Origin: Opisthorchis felineus
Taxonomy: Eukaryota; Platyhelminthes; Trematoda; Opisthorchiida; Opisthorchiidae
DNA length: 64,000 nt
Direction: 5' to 3'
NCBI GenBank assembly: GCA_004794785.1
Contig: SJOL01009709.1
Span: forward strand, 1,047,399-1,111,398
Shown: positions 10,501 through 23,834 of the stretch, one piece after another
Numbering within the stretch: position 1 is the stretch's first letter
How the letters are laid out: each line of letters opens with the position of its first letter
Program-made: the position numbers and the translations under genes
The notes under the pieces: model-generated
What the model was told of the DNA's origin: nothing
Databases searched by the model: none
What the model saw: only the letters and a program-made list of their open reading frames with translations

Positions 10501-13500
10501 TTATGTGCTCGAACCTAACCAAAAACGCCACACCCTCAGAAATTTTGGGCTAAGAAAATAAATCAAGCTAACCCATAATGGGCATCTGATTTGTCTGCTA
10601 CATCAGCCTTGTTTAGGACGATTATAGACTTAAAACGGACAGGTTGAGACATCAATCCGGACAAGATTTAATATCATTCCGGTAAAGAAATGTCGTGGTA
10701 TGAAAGGTAAGGGTCAACTGCAAGAGGCTGTAGTCACGTAAGCATCGAAACTAAGGTGCCCTCCGATTTCCCAGGTTTAAATGCAGGTAAATATATTGTC
10801 AATCCTTGGTCCGATCCAAGAAACCAATTAATTCCCACGTATTCCAACCTCCAGTGATAGGCTACTTGATATAGTAAACCTGGTACCCTCTACAATCATA
10901 CCCAAGATAGTCTTCCGATCGGTGAAATTGACAGATTATTACCACGTAGGGATATATAATGGCTTTCCTATGTTACGGTTCCATAATTTCAAACAACTAA
11001 TTCACGCTTGCAAGCGCGTTGAAAATCTAAGGAACTACCAGTGAAATACAATCATCAGTAAAATAACTTAGTTTTAACAACAGAATCAACTGAGTCCGAG
11101 CTGACTAATCGAATTCCTGAAATGAATTTGCTGTACGAAGATCGCACGTCGTTTCGCTGGCACGACATTCGAGATACCGCATTATAATTTCTTGGCGGAG
11201 CACCGCATAAGGCTGCTAGAAACCACTCGACAGCTCACTACCGGTTTCAAACTTCCTGGCTGAGTGCAGTTTGCAGACTGCTTACAGTTTGGTTCCAGGC
11301 AGTACATAATGTCAGTGGAAACTACGGAACTGAACCTATCTGGTTAGCCCCAAGATTAACAAAGCCGATCGACACCTGTTGAAGAGTTTTCGGAAAGCTC
11401 ATTTGCAGTTTTCCGCCTAAGAACGTGTTCTTTAAAATCAACAATCTTTAGCCTTTTACCCGCAAAAGTAGGCATTTTGTTTAGAACAGCGCACAATAAT
11501 ATAGTTCATTTTTCTTCAAACCTGGGAATACATAGATAAGAGCAGGGTTTACTTTTTTGTTTAAACCATGGCAATTTGTGGAACAAAGTAGAGCAAAATG
11601 CCCCTGCTTCCCACCGAAATAGAGTTCAACACTGATAACGAGTTACCCTATGGTTTTCATCGGGCAAATTAGTAATGTCACATAAAAGACCTAACTCGTC
11701 ATCCTAAACGTCACATTAGTGAAACTTTGGACGGCCCTAGCGCAGCAGCTTCTGTCGAAAAGCGCCGAAAATTGGGGAAGTAAATGCATCACTCACTACC
11801 ACATTCATAATTTTCAAATGTGTTCAACGCCAATGGCTGGAATTTGGCGCGGTAGATCGAGGTTTCATCAACCTTATAGGTAGCTTATGAGAAGGGGACT
11901 TGTGCATCGTTTTCAGTTAGGAAATGAAGTAAACGAAAGGTTCACTTGACTCGTGATTTACGGCTATCCTTAGAGGTAACTGGAAGTTTGGCTCCAAAGT
12001 TTTTTATAACGGTGCAATGGATATTAAGTGGATATCTATGGACCCTTAACAGAATTTCTCTAGATATTTCAAAATAGACGTTCTTGGAAACGAAGGAGTA
12101 CTAACGGTGTTTTTCAAGCACCGCTACTCCTTTGCTCCAGAAAGGTACTGACAATTGCTTAAAAGTTAAAATAAATTCCCTAAAATGATGCAATAAAATC
12201 TTGAAGCGTTCTCATATGTATCTGAAGCCATTCTAAGAGTGTAAAGCACTCTAGAATTCTACCGGTGAACGTTCCACCGAACAACAGTTCTTTACCTCGA
12301 AGCACCGGCATTTTGGGAGCAAAATCAAGAACACAGCGTGAAAAATGTGCGATAAACAGGTGCTGAGAATATTTTTCAGGATGAGTGAAGTGCAGATAAA
12401 ACAACTGAGAAACCAGCGAAAAGCGTACCCAGTTCATCGAGCCAGTGTACATACTTCTCCCATAAAGGAAAGGTTGTCATGCTGAAAAGCCGAGTAGCGC
12501 TGTGTATTCGAGTGACCCTCCATGAAAGTCTTCTATAGTCCACAATCGTACTGAAAAGCTTCTGGGACGGCACACTCGAGGGTGGAAATGAAAGAAGGGG
12601 AAGCTTAATCAGTCGACCAAACTCATGGAAATCGAACCATAATGCAACCCAAATCAGAAACAATCCAATGAAAACACAGGGGTAAAACTGCTAAAAAACA
12701 CGAGGTAACTGGATGACAAATCAAATCGGGCAGAGACAAAGCACAGCCCAAGGAATGAAAGCCTTTTTCGATAAAGGATAAAACATATGAATCCAATCCA
12801 GGGTCAGGTATGGGTACTCTCATTCGATCAGTATCATTACTAAAGCCAGAATGGGCAGGGCAAACGTTTTATTGTACAGTGCGTCTTCAGATGTTGCACC
12901 TGTCGTCCATCGTGCTGTGCCACTGATGAATCAGTGCTATCCACGTGGGAGAACAGCTGACATCTTTCGGTGTCAAGGGCCATCCTCCAAGGGCTTCCGG
13001 TGAATTTAATCACCAAACGATATAGTAATTCTCCTCATTTACGACTAATGTTGTTATTCTCGGACAAGTCACAGAAAGCGATCGCAGTGTAGCTTCTGAT
13101 GAATAGACACCTTTACCTACGAGGAAAAGACTGGCTACTACCAGGTAATTTATAGCAGCAACTGAACTTCTATATGTAGCTTTCTAAGAATAAAATTGTT
13201 TATTAAATCGTGTGATCTTTTTTTCTCGTCCGATGTTTTGCGACTGTGAACAACCGTCTCTGTTGATTGGTTGGTTAGGTGCCACTTGATCTGCTCAACG
13301 AGCTTGCAAAAGGAGTTGCCGAAGTTTTGTCACTTTATAGGCAGATACCCTCACTACGATCCAGAGTTGCCATTGTTTAGGCGTGCTGTCGACACTTGCT
13401 AACAGAATCTGTTGATTTGTCGTGATGTTTAGGTCTTGCACTCAGTTAGTGTTTGTGTTCAAATGGAGGTTTACTTGGTCTTACAGCAGATACAATTGTA

Positions 13501-16313
13501 TATACAGTTTAGCCTCTATAAATCTCCAAATATCTGATCAAAATGTCTGTTTGGGCATAAATTTTTTCCCAGTCACATTGCAGGATTTTCCTATATCCTT
13601 ATCCGATTCAAGCTTTTATTTAGATAATTGCTCAAACTTTGGTAACTTGCCTCTTAGTCTAGTGTTGTTTGGGCCACTTCGATTTGCCACCTGCAAAGTG
13701 TTTCACATAGACGTACCAACCATAAGGGGCTTTTCGCAGATTCCGTCAATCCGTATAAGCTAATTTTCCGGACAGTCGGTTGACTCATTTGGACTAGATG
13801 GATCTGTAAATGCAGGAGGGGTGCAAGCTGATTAGCAAATTGTATAGCACCAAAAAGGCATCCCAAGCAAGAACTGTCCTTCGTTGAGGACGACAGTGAT
13901 AATGGAAGTTGACTGTTTTATCACGGACGCTTTTTAGATCATCTTTTATGAGCCGAACTTAAAGAAATAAAATATTTGAAGCCTATTTACAAAAGTACGA
14001 TGAATGGTTGTCACAGGGAAACAAACTCTACGATAGTGATTTATAGCCTGCCTCAACGAAGCCAAAATCAAAGGTCATCGGTATGTCTAATATGTCATTG
14101 ATTTTGCACTTTATATGGACAACCCTTAGTGAGCGACCACGGTCTTATTTGGGACAGAAAACGGCAGCTTTGCTCCTCTCTTTGCACCTATCTAGAAGAC
14201 ATTTTCAGAAAAAGTATACTGAAAAACCACCCCATTCTATCCGGTTGCGAGAGACTGCGCAGTTTCTCCAATCAGAAACCATGCAACCAAATAGGAAGAA
14301 AACCCCAGAAATTTCTGATCATGTTCCCAGGGATTACACATAAGAATTACCTTCACATAACATATGGTTGCCAGCTACTAATTTACTTTCTTACAGGGAG
14401 AATTTTCGGCACATTGGGCCATGTAAATCAAAGATTGTCGGCATTCAGTAATCTGCCGAACCAGTGTCTAGTCGTCCGTAATCCAAGAAAACTGGTCGCC
14501 AGACGATTTTAGAACCTTAGGGCATCATGATTAAGCACGTGCTCGTAGAAATTCTTCACCATGCCCAAAGTAGAAAAGATGGCACACTGCAATTCACAAT
14601 ACAAATCTTCACGTAACCAGTTGACAAAGCTTTGAGTGCAGTAGAAATATCATCAGCTGACAACATTCATCGGTCGATGATCAGTAGTATAAAGCTGTTC
14701 CCATGATAAAGAGGTGAAAACGTTCGGAATACACTTTACGATAGATTCTGAGAATTGTTGCGCCAACCAGAAATGGTTTGTGGGGTGATGGGCGGAATAC
14801 TTGTTTAACCACCTGAACAATCTTGTTTGAATTCCACTTGTTTGGATTTTGAGTAGTTGGTTTGAGCAGTAACATACAAGAGATGAATATAGATTTAATT
14901 ATTTTTTTCAATAATTGGCTAACAAATACAACAGAATTTTCATTACGTATGTGTCACGCCCTTTGATTTTATTCACACTACAATAGTAATAATTTTAAGC
15001 ATTGAAGCTCTGGTTTGAAAGCTGGTTTGGTAGCTCACCCTGTAATTCACGTCCATGAAGGTCTGTACATGGATGTGTTCGTCCGGTTGGTCTGTGCTGA
15101 TTGTTTCGCCAGTTTTCGACAATGACTGAGTCAACGCCATCAACATGAGTAATCTTTTGGCAGCATTATTTAGGTAAGCTCAACCGAGTGAAGACTTCCG
15201 GTGCCTGCTGTTCCCGGAAAATGCCATAGTAATTCCTGCGCCTGGCTTTAATGCCCTTGGCATTTAATACCATATTGTGATAGGAGAATCTCGGGGTTTG
15301 TGAGACATGCACCATATTTTCTTGGTCGTTTGTCTATTAGTGGCGTCAGCTAGACGAATCGTGATCGTCTGTCCCCGATCAAAACCAAACCATCGGTCAT
15401 GCAGCTTCACATTCGTCCGACTCTAAAGCCTATACCCCATGGTTCAATCCAACCTTGAATCCTGGCGTTTCATCCTTGGAATCCGACTCCAGTAGTTCCC
15501 TTACCCGTTCTGCCCTTTGGACTTCTCTCTGAGGTTTTCAATCTCGCATCAGCCACCGACAACAGCTACTGAAACTGCTCGGTAATAGGACACATGATCG
15601 GATGAAGACTACAAGGAACAAAAATACCAAGTCTCCCATTTTCACGCGTCCTCAACTAAGCTCACCGTAAAGTTCTTAGAGGGTCGGATGATCACATCAG
15701 GTAATCTATTCGTGGCTAAATCTTTAACCAAAAAATCGCTCAATTAGCTACCTTCACACCAGCGGATGACATGGAGGTTTCGGTGTCCGAATTCGCGATA
15801 CAGCGAAGAACGTCTATAGAATAGCTACTGTCTACGCAGTGCCGATTAGTACAAAACCTGGTTAATGAACCTGCGTTTGACGTAAATGATGTCAAGGTAT
15901 TGTGTGGAAGCCAAGGAAAGCAGTGACTTTTTAGGGTGGTAGACTGTACAGCAATGTTGACGTGCTTGAACGATCTAATCACTTCACCTCTTTCAAATCG
16001 ATGGTTTGCGAGTTCAGAACGTGCGTCTCTTTGGGTACTTATCCACGGTATCAAAATCCGGTGGAACTTGCTGCCATGGTCAGTGTAACTTTCTGTTTTT
16101 GAATAACGGTTGCCATAAGAGATTAATGCATACACTCATGCCATGTGAATCACTGTGTGCTCATCATAATCAGGGTTGCAAGGGAACTCTGAAAAGGTCA
16201 CCGACAGCTAGACACCGCTGTCCTGGAATTGTTGAGAGCACCCGCCTCAAGAGGATTTATCAAGCTGATTGCAGTTGGGAAGTGCGCAAAGGTTGCAACC
16301 ATGAAATAATCCA

Positions 16314-16316
<3 letters not shown>
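10501..16316. other. long stretch without recognised genes
   Basis: About 5.8 kb with several open frames but no identifiable domain. The more notable are three overlapping minus frames at 12180-12823, plus 13422-13763, plus 14129-14512 (127 codons) and minus 15740-16135 (131 codons). A strong minus acceptor (CGCTGGTTTCTCAG) precedes an open stretch ending at a GAG|GTAAAG donor near 12300, so an unrecognised exon there is possible. Nothing else can be supported. Confidence 0.35.

Positions 16317-16364
<48 letters not shown>
16317..16364. repeat. (TA)n microsatellite at gap edge
   Basis: A pure TA array of about 48 bases, followed by four unique bases (ggat) and then an N run. It parallels the TA-rich tract at 22012-22050, which lies upstream of the second R1 copy. 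Confidence 0.97.
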
Positions 16365-16366
<2 letters not shown>

Positions 16367-16368
16367 AT

Positions 16369-16545
16369 NNNNNNNNNNNNNNNNNNNNNNNNNNNNNNNN
16401 NNNNNNNNNNNNNNNNNNNNNNNNNNNNNNNNNNNNNNNNNNNNNNNNNNNNNNNNNNNNNNNNNNNNNNNNNNNNNNNNNNNNNNNNNNNNNNNNNNNN
16501 NNNNNNNNNNNNNNNNNNNNNNNNNNNNNNNNNNNNNNNNNNNNN
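16369..16545. other. assembly gap (177 N)
   Basis: A run of N between the TA array and R1 copy A. In copy B the corresponding interval (22051-22286) is sequenced and 236 bases long, which suggests what the gap hides. Confidence 0.99.
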
Positions 16546-16770
16546 TGATGTCGGTTATCATGGATCAACAGGCAACATAGGTTCAAGTAGTGCATAATTT
16601 AACTTGTTAGTAAATGGGATGAACGTACCTTACATAACCGTCGACTATTTACGAGCGGAAGAGCGTGGGGTGCTGACATCCCACAAGCCCGATTCTTTCC
16701 ATGAGTAGGTGCCCATAGGATTAGCAGCCCAGTAGATTTAGTGGTGTTTGGGACGTTCTTCACGATTCAC
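16546..16770 (+). repeat. near-identical repeat R1, copy A
   Basis: This segment repeats 22287-22510 almost base for base. By eye there are two substitutions in the first 200 bases (gactatt/gacgatt and aggtgcc/aggcgcc) and a few more near the right end. Such high identity contrasts with the heavily diverged R2-R5 pairs and implies recent duplication or transposition. No open frame of note or terminal inverted repeat is visible. The left boundary is hidden by the gap. Confidence 0.92.
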
Positions 16771-18249
16771 TTCACTGATAATCCTAATTCATGGTAAATG
16801 CCAGCACCTCATGCTAGGACTTGTTCCAGCTTGTGGAACACTGGTTACAGCATGTTCCTTCTTCGGTTGGTGGTTTCTACTAGTGTCTCGTGCTTCATTT
16901 AGGTCTTCGCCTCGCATTTCTGCAGTGATCGATCCGGCTCGAGCTGGCTAATTAAAACACGCATTTTGTTGAATGGTTCCCTCCATATAACTTAATTTGA
17001 AAACAACTCCTCAAGCTTACCACTGTGCGATTACGACTGAGCTGAAAATGGAAATCTTCATGCCCTTCTAGCTCAATACACCCCCCGAATGAAACAACTG
17101 AAAGCCAAAGTTACAAAAACAATGAAGAAAGTCGCAAGCTGAATGTGGCTGGCATCCTCCTTGTGCCATGAAAAAAATTTCAAGCAAAGCAAACATCCTC
17201 CAGCACTTCCCACGGTAATGCCGTGATTCATTTTTATCTTATCAGCTACATGGCTGTCACTGTCCAAAGCTCCCCTGGTGTGCTATGAAAGCTGCCAGTT
17301 TTTATCTTCAGTCTATTTGCGTGAGGACAAGAGACAAAAAACTGTATTTCCGGCAATAATTTGTTTATACGGATGTTATTTAACGTTGTTGGAGAGGAGA
17401 TAAGAACCAGAAACGAAAAAAATTGGAAAATTACTCCTCAGAATGAATTGAGCAACAAGGGATGCTTGCACAGCTTTTAACTTCAGGTTCATTTGAGAGA
17501 ACACTCTGAGTTCATGAAACGGTATTAGATGATTTTTTCATTACGTTGAGTAAGTATTTCAAGCTTCCCTGGTAGCGAGTTAATTCTACTATCACATTTG
17601 CTCTTTCTTTAAATAGATTATCACCAGCCAGTAGAACTTTTTTCTTGGCCCTTCCAGCCTACATATCTGACTGACTGCCTACCTCAATGGATCCACCAAT
17701 AAAACTGGATTTGGTCATTCGGCGTCTTAGCACATTTTGCTGTGTATTGCTGACAGATATTGTAAAAGAACGCAACTGAGTGCAATTACCTGTTTGCGCC
17801 TAAAGTCAAACTGTCGTGCAAAAACAGGGGTCACTTGAACAACCTTTGTGTATCAAATTGCAAAACGTCCGCAAAAAGCGTTAAATTATATTAGGAGGTC
17901 ACCATCAGTGGAGCTTGCAGGTTTAAATTGCAGGCATGAATCAAACGAACTATTTATATTTGCCACATACGTTCCGCAAAACAGAGTTTACAAGACACAT
18001 GGCCATATGTGTGCTGCTCGAAATAAAAATTTCTGTTTCGACATTGTTCTGGCTAATCCTAATTACCTACGACATCAAGAAAAAGAGCACCAAAAGTATG
18101 GTCAGTCCCTAACGGAAATCGTAAGCTCTGTCGGTCACCAAATATGACTGTTAATCTTCGCCTCCTGTTCGTTGCTTGTTTTTTTGCGCCAAAGTGAAGT
18201 GATCAATATGATGAATTTGTGATGTCACAGGAAATGGCAACTGCATTGT
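16771..18249. other. spacer, no recognised gene
   Basis: Minus 17073-17267 is an open frame ending in a hydrophobic stretch (ATFFIVFVTLAFSCFI) before a stop, preceded by a fair acceptor near 17284. It could be a terminal exon with a membrane anchor, but the evidence is thin. Plus 17848-18147 is open without a recognised domain. Confidence 0.35.
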
Positions 18250-18480
18250 TGTAACTATACAGCAGGGGCAATAGCGTACGCATGACTGTTTGGGAACTAT
18301 CCGCGTGAGTTACTGGGACATCAGGAATCCTGCCCGCTTATAAGCACTTATACCTGGCTGAAGGCCTGAGGTTCTATGTTTCAACAGAAACGGCGGAATT
18401 CTGTCCAGATCTTGTGGACTGGTCGCGGAGTATGTGCGAAAGGAAACCAATCCACTCCTAAGCAATGAATTCTCACTAGT
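18250..18480 (-). mobile_element. LINE reverse-transcriptase fragment (degenerate)
   Basis: The minus frame reads SPQDLDRIPPFLLKHRTSGL and then QPGISAYKRAGFLMSQ. This matches the conserved non-LTR retrotransposon block in which GPDxIPxxLLK is followed about 20 residues later by a GxxP position and an RVVPxxK-YRP segment. Here the frame hits one in-frame stop and then continues LTRIVPKQ...RYCP in the same frame, exactly where the RIVPIxK-NYRP block is expected. The stop and altered key residues (no GPD, no W-K) mark it as dead. The rest of the element was not found nearby. Confidence 0.5.
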
Positions 18481-21400
18481 GGGCAAACCGGATTTCTTGA
18501 CAGGATCCACAGGACTGGTTAGGGAGTGGTACAGGCAAACTGCGCAGCAGCAACCAGTAGGATCAATAGATCCATTCATTAACATTGTATTTGAGGTCAC
18601 TTGGTATGGTTGTATCTTTTTGCAGATAGTCTGCACACAGCTTCCAGATAACTGTCAGTGGGTTGCTGTGTAATACACCACCCACAAGCTTCACTATTTA
18701 CGGCAATGTATTAGGGCATGGTAACTTCTGAGTGTATGCAGAATAATCCGAATTGTTTATAACAAAGTTGTTGTTTTTTGCTGAAAATCATGCAGGACCT
18801 TTTATGGTTCAACTGTTTTCAGCCTTTGTCCTCCACTTATGAACCTTGATCTGGGTGAAAGTGGATGACGGGTGCACTTTCAGAATTGACATTTTGGAGT
18901 TGTTGCCAAGTAACTGGTATGCAAAGTTCTAAGCTATTTTGGCGGTAACTTGAAACCCAAAACAGCCCAACGAAAGAGGAGGAAGCATAGGGCTAAATTT
19001 ATGAGGTCTAAAAGAAGCTCCTGGTGTTTAGGTTATTATACAATGGTTCACTGCATCGAATCGCTAACTGTAGCTCGGGCGCCACATCTATAGTTTTTCC
19101 AGAGAAATAGTTCAAACCCGAAGATTCTTTTCTCAGTTATATTGTTTCACAATACAAACAGGCAGCTTGCGTGGATACTATACTTCATTTTGTCCCCAAA
19201 TTTGCTAGGACAAAAATGGTGGAACCCATCGGCGGAACCTCGTAAGTTTGGAGTCGGATTTATAGACCGCATGGATTGAAATTACTTTGTGAAATTTCAG
19301 GGTAAGCATCGACTCCTATATGCAGGGCTTCTGTATAGCTGTAGTTTTTATTTTCATGCAGTATGAATTTTTGGCAATTGGAAAGTGTGGCACTAAATGC
19401 CTAAGCATCCTTATTTGGCAGCAACAATTATATTAACCAGTTAGAAGATACATATAAGGCCTTGTAAAAAACAGATATTCTGACTAAACCATAAGTATAA
19501 GCGTTGTCGACATCATTTACCAAAAGATGGTGCAGATGAAAATTTAACTGAGCAGAGTCGTCGAAATTTTCAGTCTGACTAGGATGTCTCAGAAAACATC
19601 AGGAAGTTGCTCAGTCGGCCTTCGAAAAGCGTGGGGACTTGGCAGTGTTCCATGGATTATCCACTGAACTTGCTTTTGACCTGTTATCATGACGCATGTT
19701 TGTGTTGCATATCCAGTCGGTGATCCTGACGGGAGGCTGCAGGCCATGGCATCAATGGCCAAATTCCAGGAGTTTTTATGCAGCTTTCTCGAATCAACTC
19801 CATCGATGAATTGAACCAGTACGTCCGTGGAAGAACAAGACTCGATACTAAGTGAGGACCTAGATAAGCACCAAGTTTTACACCTCATAGATATGCAAGG
19901 CAGAATGCATGGCAATCTAGTTACAGGCAGACAGCCTTGTCTCGTCGATCGGTAACGAAGAGTTTAGAAGATAATCGCCAAGCTTACTAAGAAGGTGAAC
20001 ATCTGTCTGATCAACGATCGTTAAACGTACTCGGACCACCAGTAGTCTGATACATTTCCAAGCGAATCAGAGGTTGACAATAATGAACCCTAGTAGTTGC
20101 ACTGTGTCGGCTAGGTAAACCAAAAACGGCCAAAATTCTATTCATCCAATGCAAGTCAGTGCAGAAAAAGTGATAGGCAACTTGGGGATGAAGGCAACTC
20201 AATATTTGTTGTTTGTCAAATGACAGTGAGGTGCTTTCTTTGAACGTTTCTTCACGGAGCTTTTTACTGTTAACCAGAACTCTGTTATATCTCTTAGCGA
20301 GACAGGCATAGCAACCGAATGACCGTTGAATGCTTTCATGTAGAGCTCAAATCAAGTGCCGAGTAGAGACTGATGTGTTGTATAGAAAGTTGTGTGTAGA
20401 AAGCGGGAGGAATGGACAATGTTTGAACGGAACACGAAGAAAAACGCAATCAACTTGAAGAAGGTGAAAAATCCCGTGGTTTTACCCTACATTATTTTCT
20501 ATTTAAAAAAATCCGTGCATCAGCGAAATGTGGATACTGGCAAAAGCGTTGTATATCCATAATATGGCATGACCAATAATTCCAAAGATACCTCCTTGTA
20601 TTCGGAGAATCCACTTCGCCTGGCACCGTAAATTTTCTGGTCTATCCATGAGGTAGCATGTTCTGTTACGGAGGAAGTTATACGGGCAACACAGCATTCA
20701 CCAGAATATAAGTAGGTCGGGTAGACAAGGGTTGGTTGTGGCAGAAAAGTACTTAACTGTATTTTCATCATTTTCAAAAACCAAGCCAGAAAGCGGGGTT
20801 CTTTTTCGCACTTTTTCTAGTCCTGTGTGGGTAACTGTGGGAGGCAGACGGCAGAAACCTTCTTTGGAGCCAGCTGATGTTTCTAAATTTGCATACAGGA
20901 CTGGCTGTTACATAATGTAGGTTCGGTCAACAGTCTAACGGCCTAGTCCAAGTCTGCTCCGCATTTTCTCCTCGCCTAGACTTACCGGATGCACTGCGCT
21001 GTTTAGCAGTAAAAGGCCTTCACATTTGAACGAATCCATCGACCTGGCATCCTATGCTTAGTCGTGTAAGTAGGATAGCAACCAGAGCCTCATGAGCCTT
21101 GGAATAGCATAATTGAGCCCTTAACCGTTTTTAGGCGGGCCCGAAGAAAAATATTCGCCATTCCTGGTGAATGAAGTGTATTATGTTTCCTTTCAGTACA
21201 AAAGTCCTTATCTGTATTGGTGGTAAAACACGTGATGGCAGCTCTGAGTGAAGATAACTTGTCATGCTACATGAGAATATTTATTAAACAAGAGCAGGCG
21301 GCCTTAAAGAAGAGTTCAAATGCTTGGTTTGCATTTTCTATCAAAGCAGTTTTCAAAACTAGTTGTATCTGATGTAGAGCGATCGTGGGTATGCATGAGG

Positions 21401-21699
21401 TGAAAATATTGGCCAAATACACCTTATAATTCCATTAGGATATCCCAGATTCGCAAATGGTTGCTGGCAATTTGGATTGGCAACATATGTGTATGAGGTG
21501 AACAAGGAGTTGAGCAATTTGCACTCATTGACAGGTAAATGTATTATTTTCATTACAAACAGGTGATGGTACGTGACGGGCTTTCATAATTTCACTCAAG
21601 TCGTAATAGCAATCAAATCTGTATTATGCTGAGTTTGCAAGGAAAACTCCAGTTTCAAATGCAATATGTCAAGAGCGTTGACGGCAATCTTGTCAGTTC
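18481..21699. other. stretch without recognised genes
   Basis: Open frames at minus 19589-19915 (108 codons), plus 20732-20920 and minus 20520-20777 have no domain I can name. No repeat partners were noticed. Confidence 0.4.
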
Positions 21700-21990
21700 A
21701 CAACCACGGAGACTTCAGAGTAGAAGGTTAGTAGTAGCACAGCCTCAAAGCTATGAGGCTGAACGTGGTGCTAGATTGCACGGACGTCAAACCCGGGTTG
21801 TAAGTGCCGAGTTATCGAACCAGAATTATGGTTTGATCTCATGTTCCTCATGTATAAGATCAACACGTGGTCACCCAATCTCTGAGCGTTTTGATTTCGA
21901 TTGGTTATGTCTGCGGGCTGGTATATGTAGCTTCCCCCGTTGGTCTTCCTTTCGGCTCAATACAATAGCCAAACTCTGGGGTTGAGATCA
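21700..21990 (+). repeat. LTR-like or promoter-bearing repeat fragment
   Basis: This GC-richer segment contains, in order, a CCAAT-type box in reverse (gattggttatg), a TATA-like tatatgta about 25 bases later, and a degenerate poly(A) signal (caataca) 40 bases further on. That order resembles the U3-R-U5 layout of a long terminal repeat. A plus frame (21626-21985) crosses it but shows no domain. No second LTR or flanking duplication was found, so the assignment is tentative. Confidence 0.25.
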
Positions 21991-22011
21991 ATTAAACTAT
22001 GAAAAAAACTC

Positions 22012-22050
22012 ATATATATATATATATATATGTATATATATGCATATATG
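22012..22050. repeat. compound TA-rich microsatellite
   Basis: TA repeats interrupted by two TG/CA steps. It lies 236 bases upstream of R1 copy B, in the same relative place as the pure TA array upstream of copy A. Confidence 0.95.
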
Positions 22051-22286
22051 TTGCTACATCCAAAAGAATGTGGCTATCAAAACTGGTTACACTACTCAAC
22101 ACCTGGGCATACTTTTGAAAACACAAGTGTTTTGTGCAGAGCTGTATGTGTTGCTGTGTGTAAGCCCGTAAATTTGATGTTAACCCGAAAAAATACTAGC
22201 CGCAAGTAAACTCGCGTAGACCGACAGCCAGCCTCGGCACCGTGACATCGAAATAAGTACACGCACCAAATCAAACAATGCGAATC

Positions 22287-22510
22287 TGATGTCGGTTATC
22301 ATGGATCAACAGGCAACATAGGTTCAAGTAGTGCATAATTTAACTTGTTAGTAAATGGGATGAACGTACCTTACATAACCGTCGACGATTTACGAGCGGA
22401 AGAGCGTGGGGTGCTGACATCCCACAAGCCCGATTCTTTCCATGAGTAGGCGCCCATAGGATTAGCAGCCCAGTAGATTTAGTGGTGTTTGGGACGTTTG
22501 TCACGATTGA
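22287..22510 (+). repeat. near-identical repeat R1, copy B
   Basis: The second copy of R1, in the same orientation as 16546-16770 and starting 5741 bases downstream. The similarity ends abruptly near cacgatt. The unique sequence on its left (22051-22286) has no second copy in the window, possibly because that part of copy A is inside an assembly gap. Confidence 0.92.
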
Positions 22511-23834
22511 CCTACAAACTGATATTTTGTGCTTAAGTATCAAGATAGGTTCAGGCTACAGATGATGCATACTTGCGAGCATATCTTGTCACTAGATGCC
22601 TTTGCTTAGCGACAGATTTTTCGTGATTTGTGATTAAAATTGTCTGAAGTTCTCCTGAAACCTGTCACTACATCCTCCTTCTTGCTACTCACAGACCATT
22701 CCTTGGCTGCTTATTTGCCGGCTGTTTGGGATAGTCATCCAGTGCCATACACTTCAACATCGCAGCTGTTTGCGATCTAACGTGCTTCTGACCACAGTTG
22801 CTTTTCAAATCTGGATAAGCTGAGAACTTGGCATCTGATATGACTAACATAGCAGACGAAAGAGAGAGGGGTATGTATATGACGCCAGTATATACTTTCT
22901 GTGTCTCACTATCGTGTAAGATTCATTCGTTTCTCGTAGAACTCCATGTGTAGGCCGAACACTGGAGATTAGGAAATCCCATCTTCTGTAATGGAGTAAA
23001 AGTACTTTATATATATTTATTTTCTGTGGTCTTGCTTAAATAGAAAGTGTGACCTGGGGACACTTGATACCACTGCAAAAGGTTCATCACCAGTTACATT
23101 CAATTCAGAGGAATTTCGAACGTAGTTTAAAACATTTGCCTATCTTGATTATGATTAATCCATCAACAGCCACCTGGAAGGAAACCTTTTCAGCAGCATT
23201 TGGTGTGGATGGATAACAAAACAACATACCGCGTAGAAGAAAACGCAACACACGTGTTATAAAGTTATGGTTGAGAAAGTGAAGGCAACATTTGTCATTT
23301 AGCAAACCGCCCGTGGAACAACTCAAGCGGGCTGTGTACACCTTTAATCATAGATGTTTATAGGAAAATATAGTGGTAACCCTTATCGTCAAGTCATTTT
23401 CTAATTTAATCCTCGAACTCTTATATCTATGTTTTACCCTGAGTTGAATTAAGGCGTTCATTTTATTACGGCTTCCGACATTACACTGGAACACCAGTGT
23501 AAGTTTAGCTGTCTGAACAGGGTCTCTTTGATTGATCACCCCATCCCTTCAGTGGCATTAAATGTGAAAAGTCATTTTAAGCCACGTTTGATTTTCTGTG
23601 TTTAGTGGTTATTTCGACGGTAGCAAAGTCCTTCTGATCATACCATCTTAATTCCTCCACCGTCCCAACAATGCTCTTTGTCTAGGCTTACCCACTCTAA
23701 GAATTGATCGTTTTGCTCAAAATACTTTGAGTAATATTAGTATAACGTTTCGTAGTGAAGTAGGGTCGGGGTTGAAGCCATGTTAGACAAAAACAATTTT
23801 GCAGGTAAAAGCCAATCAAAGTTAATCAATATGG
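22511..23834. other. spacer, no recognised gene
   Basis: Only short open frames (minus 23105-23341, minus 23348-23539). Nothing recognisable. Confidence 0.45.

Noticed and set aside
16247..16595. Long minus frames across the second gap and TA repeat
   Set aside because: Same artefact: unknown residues plus Ile-Tyr repeats.
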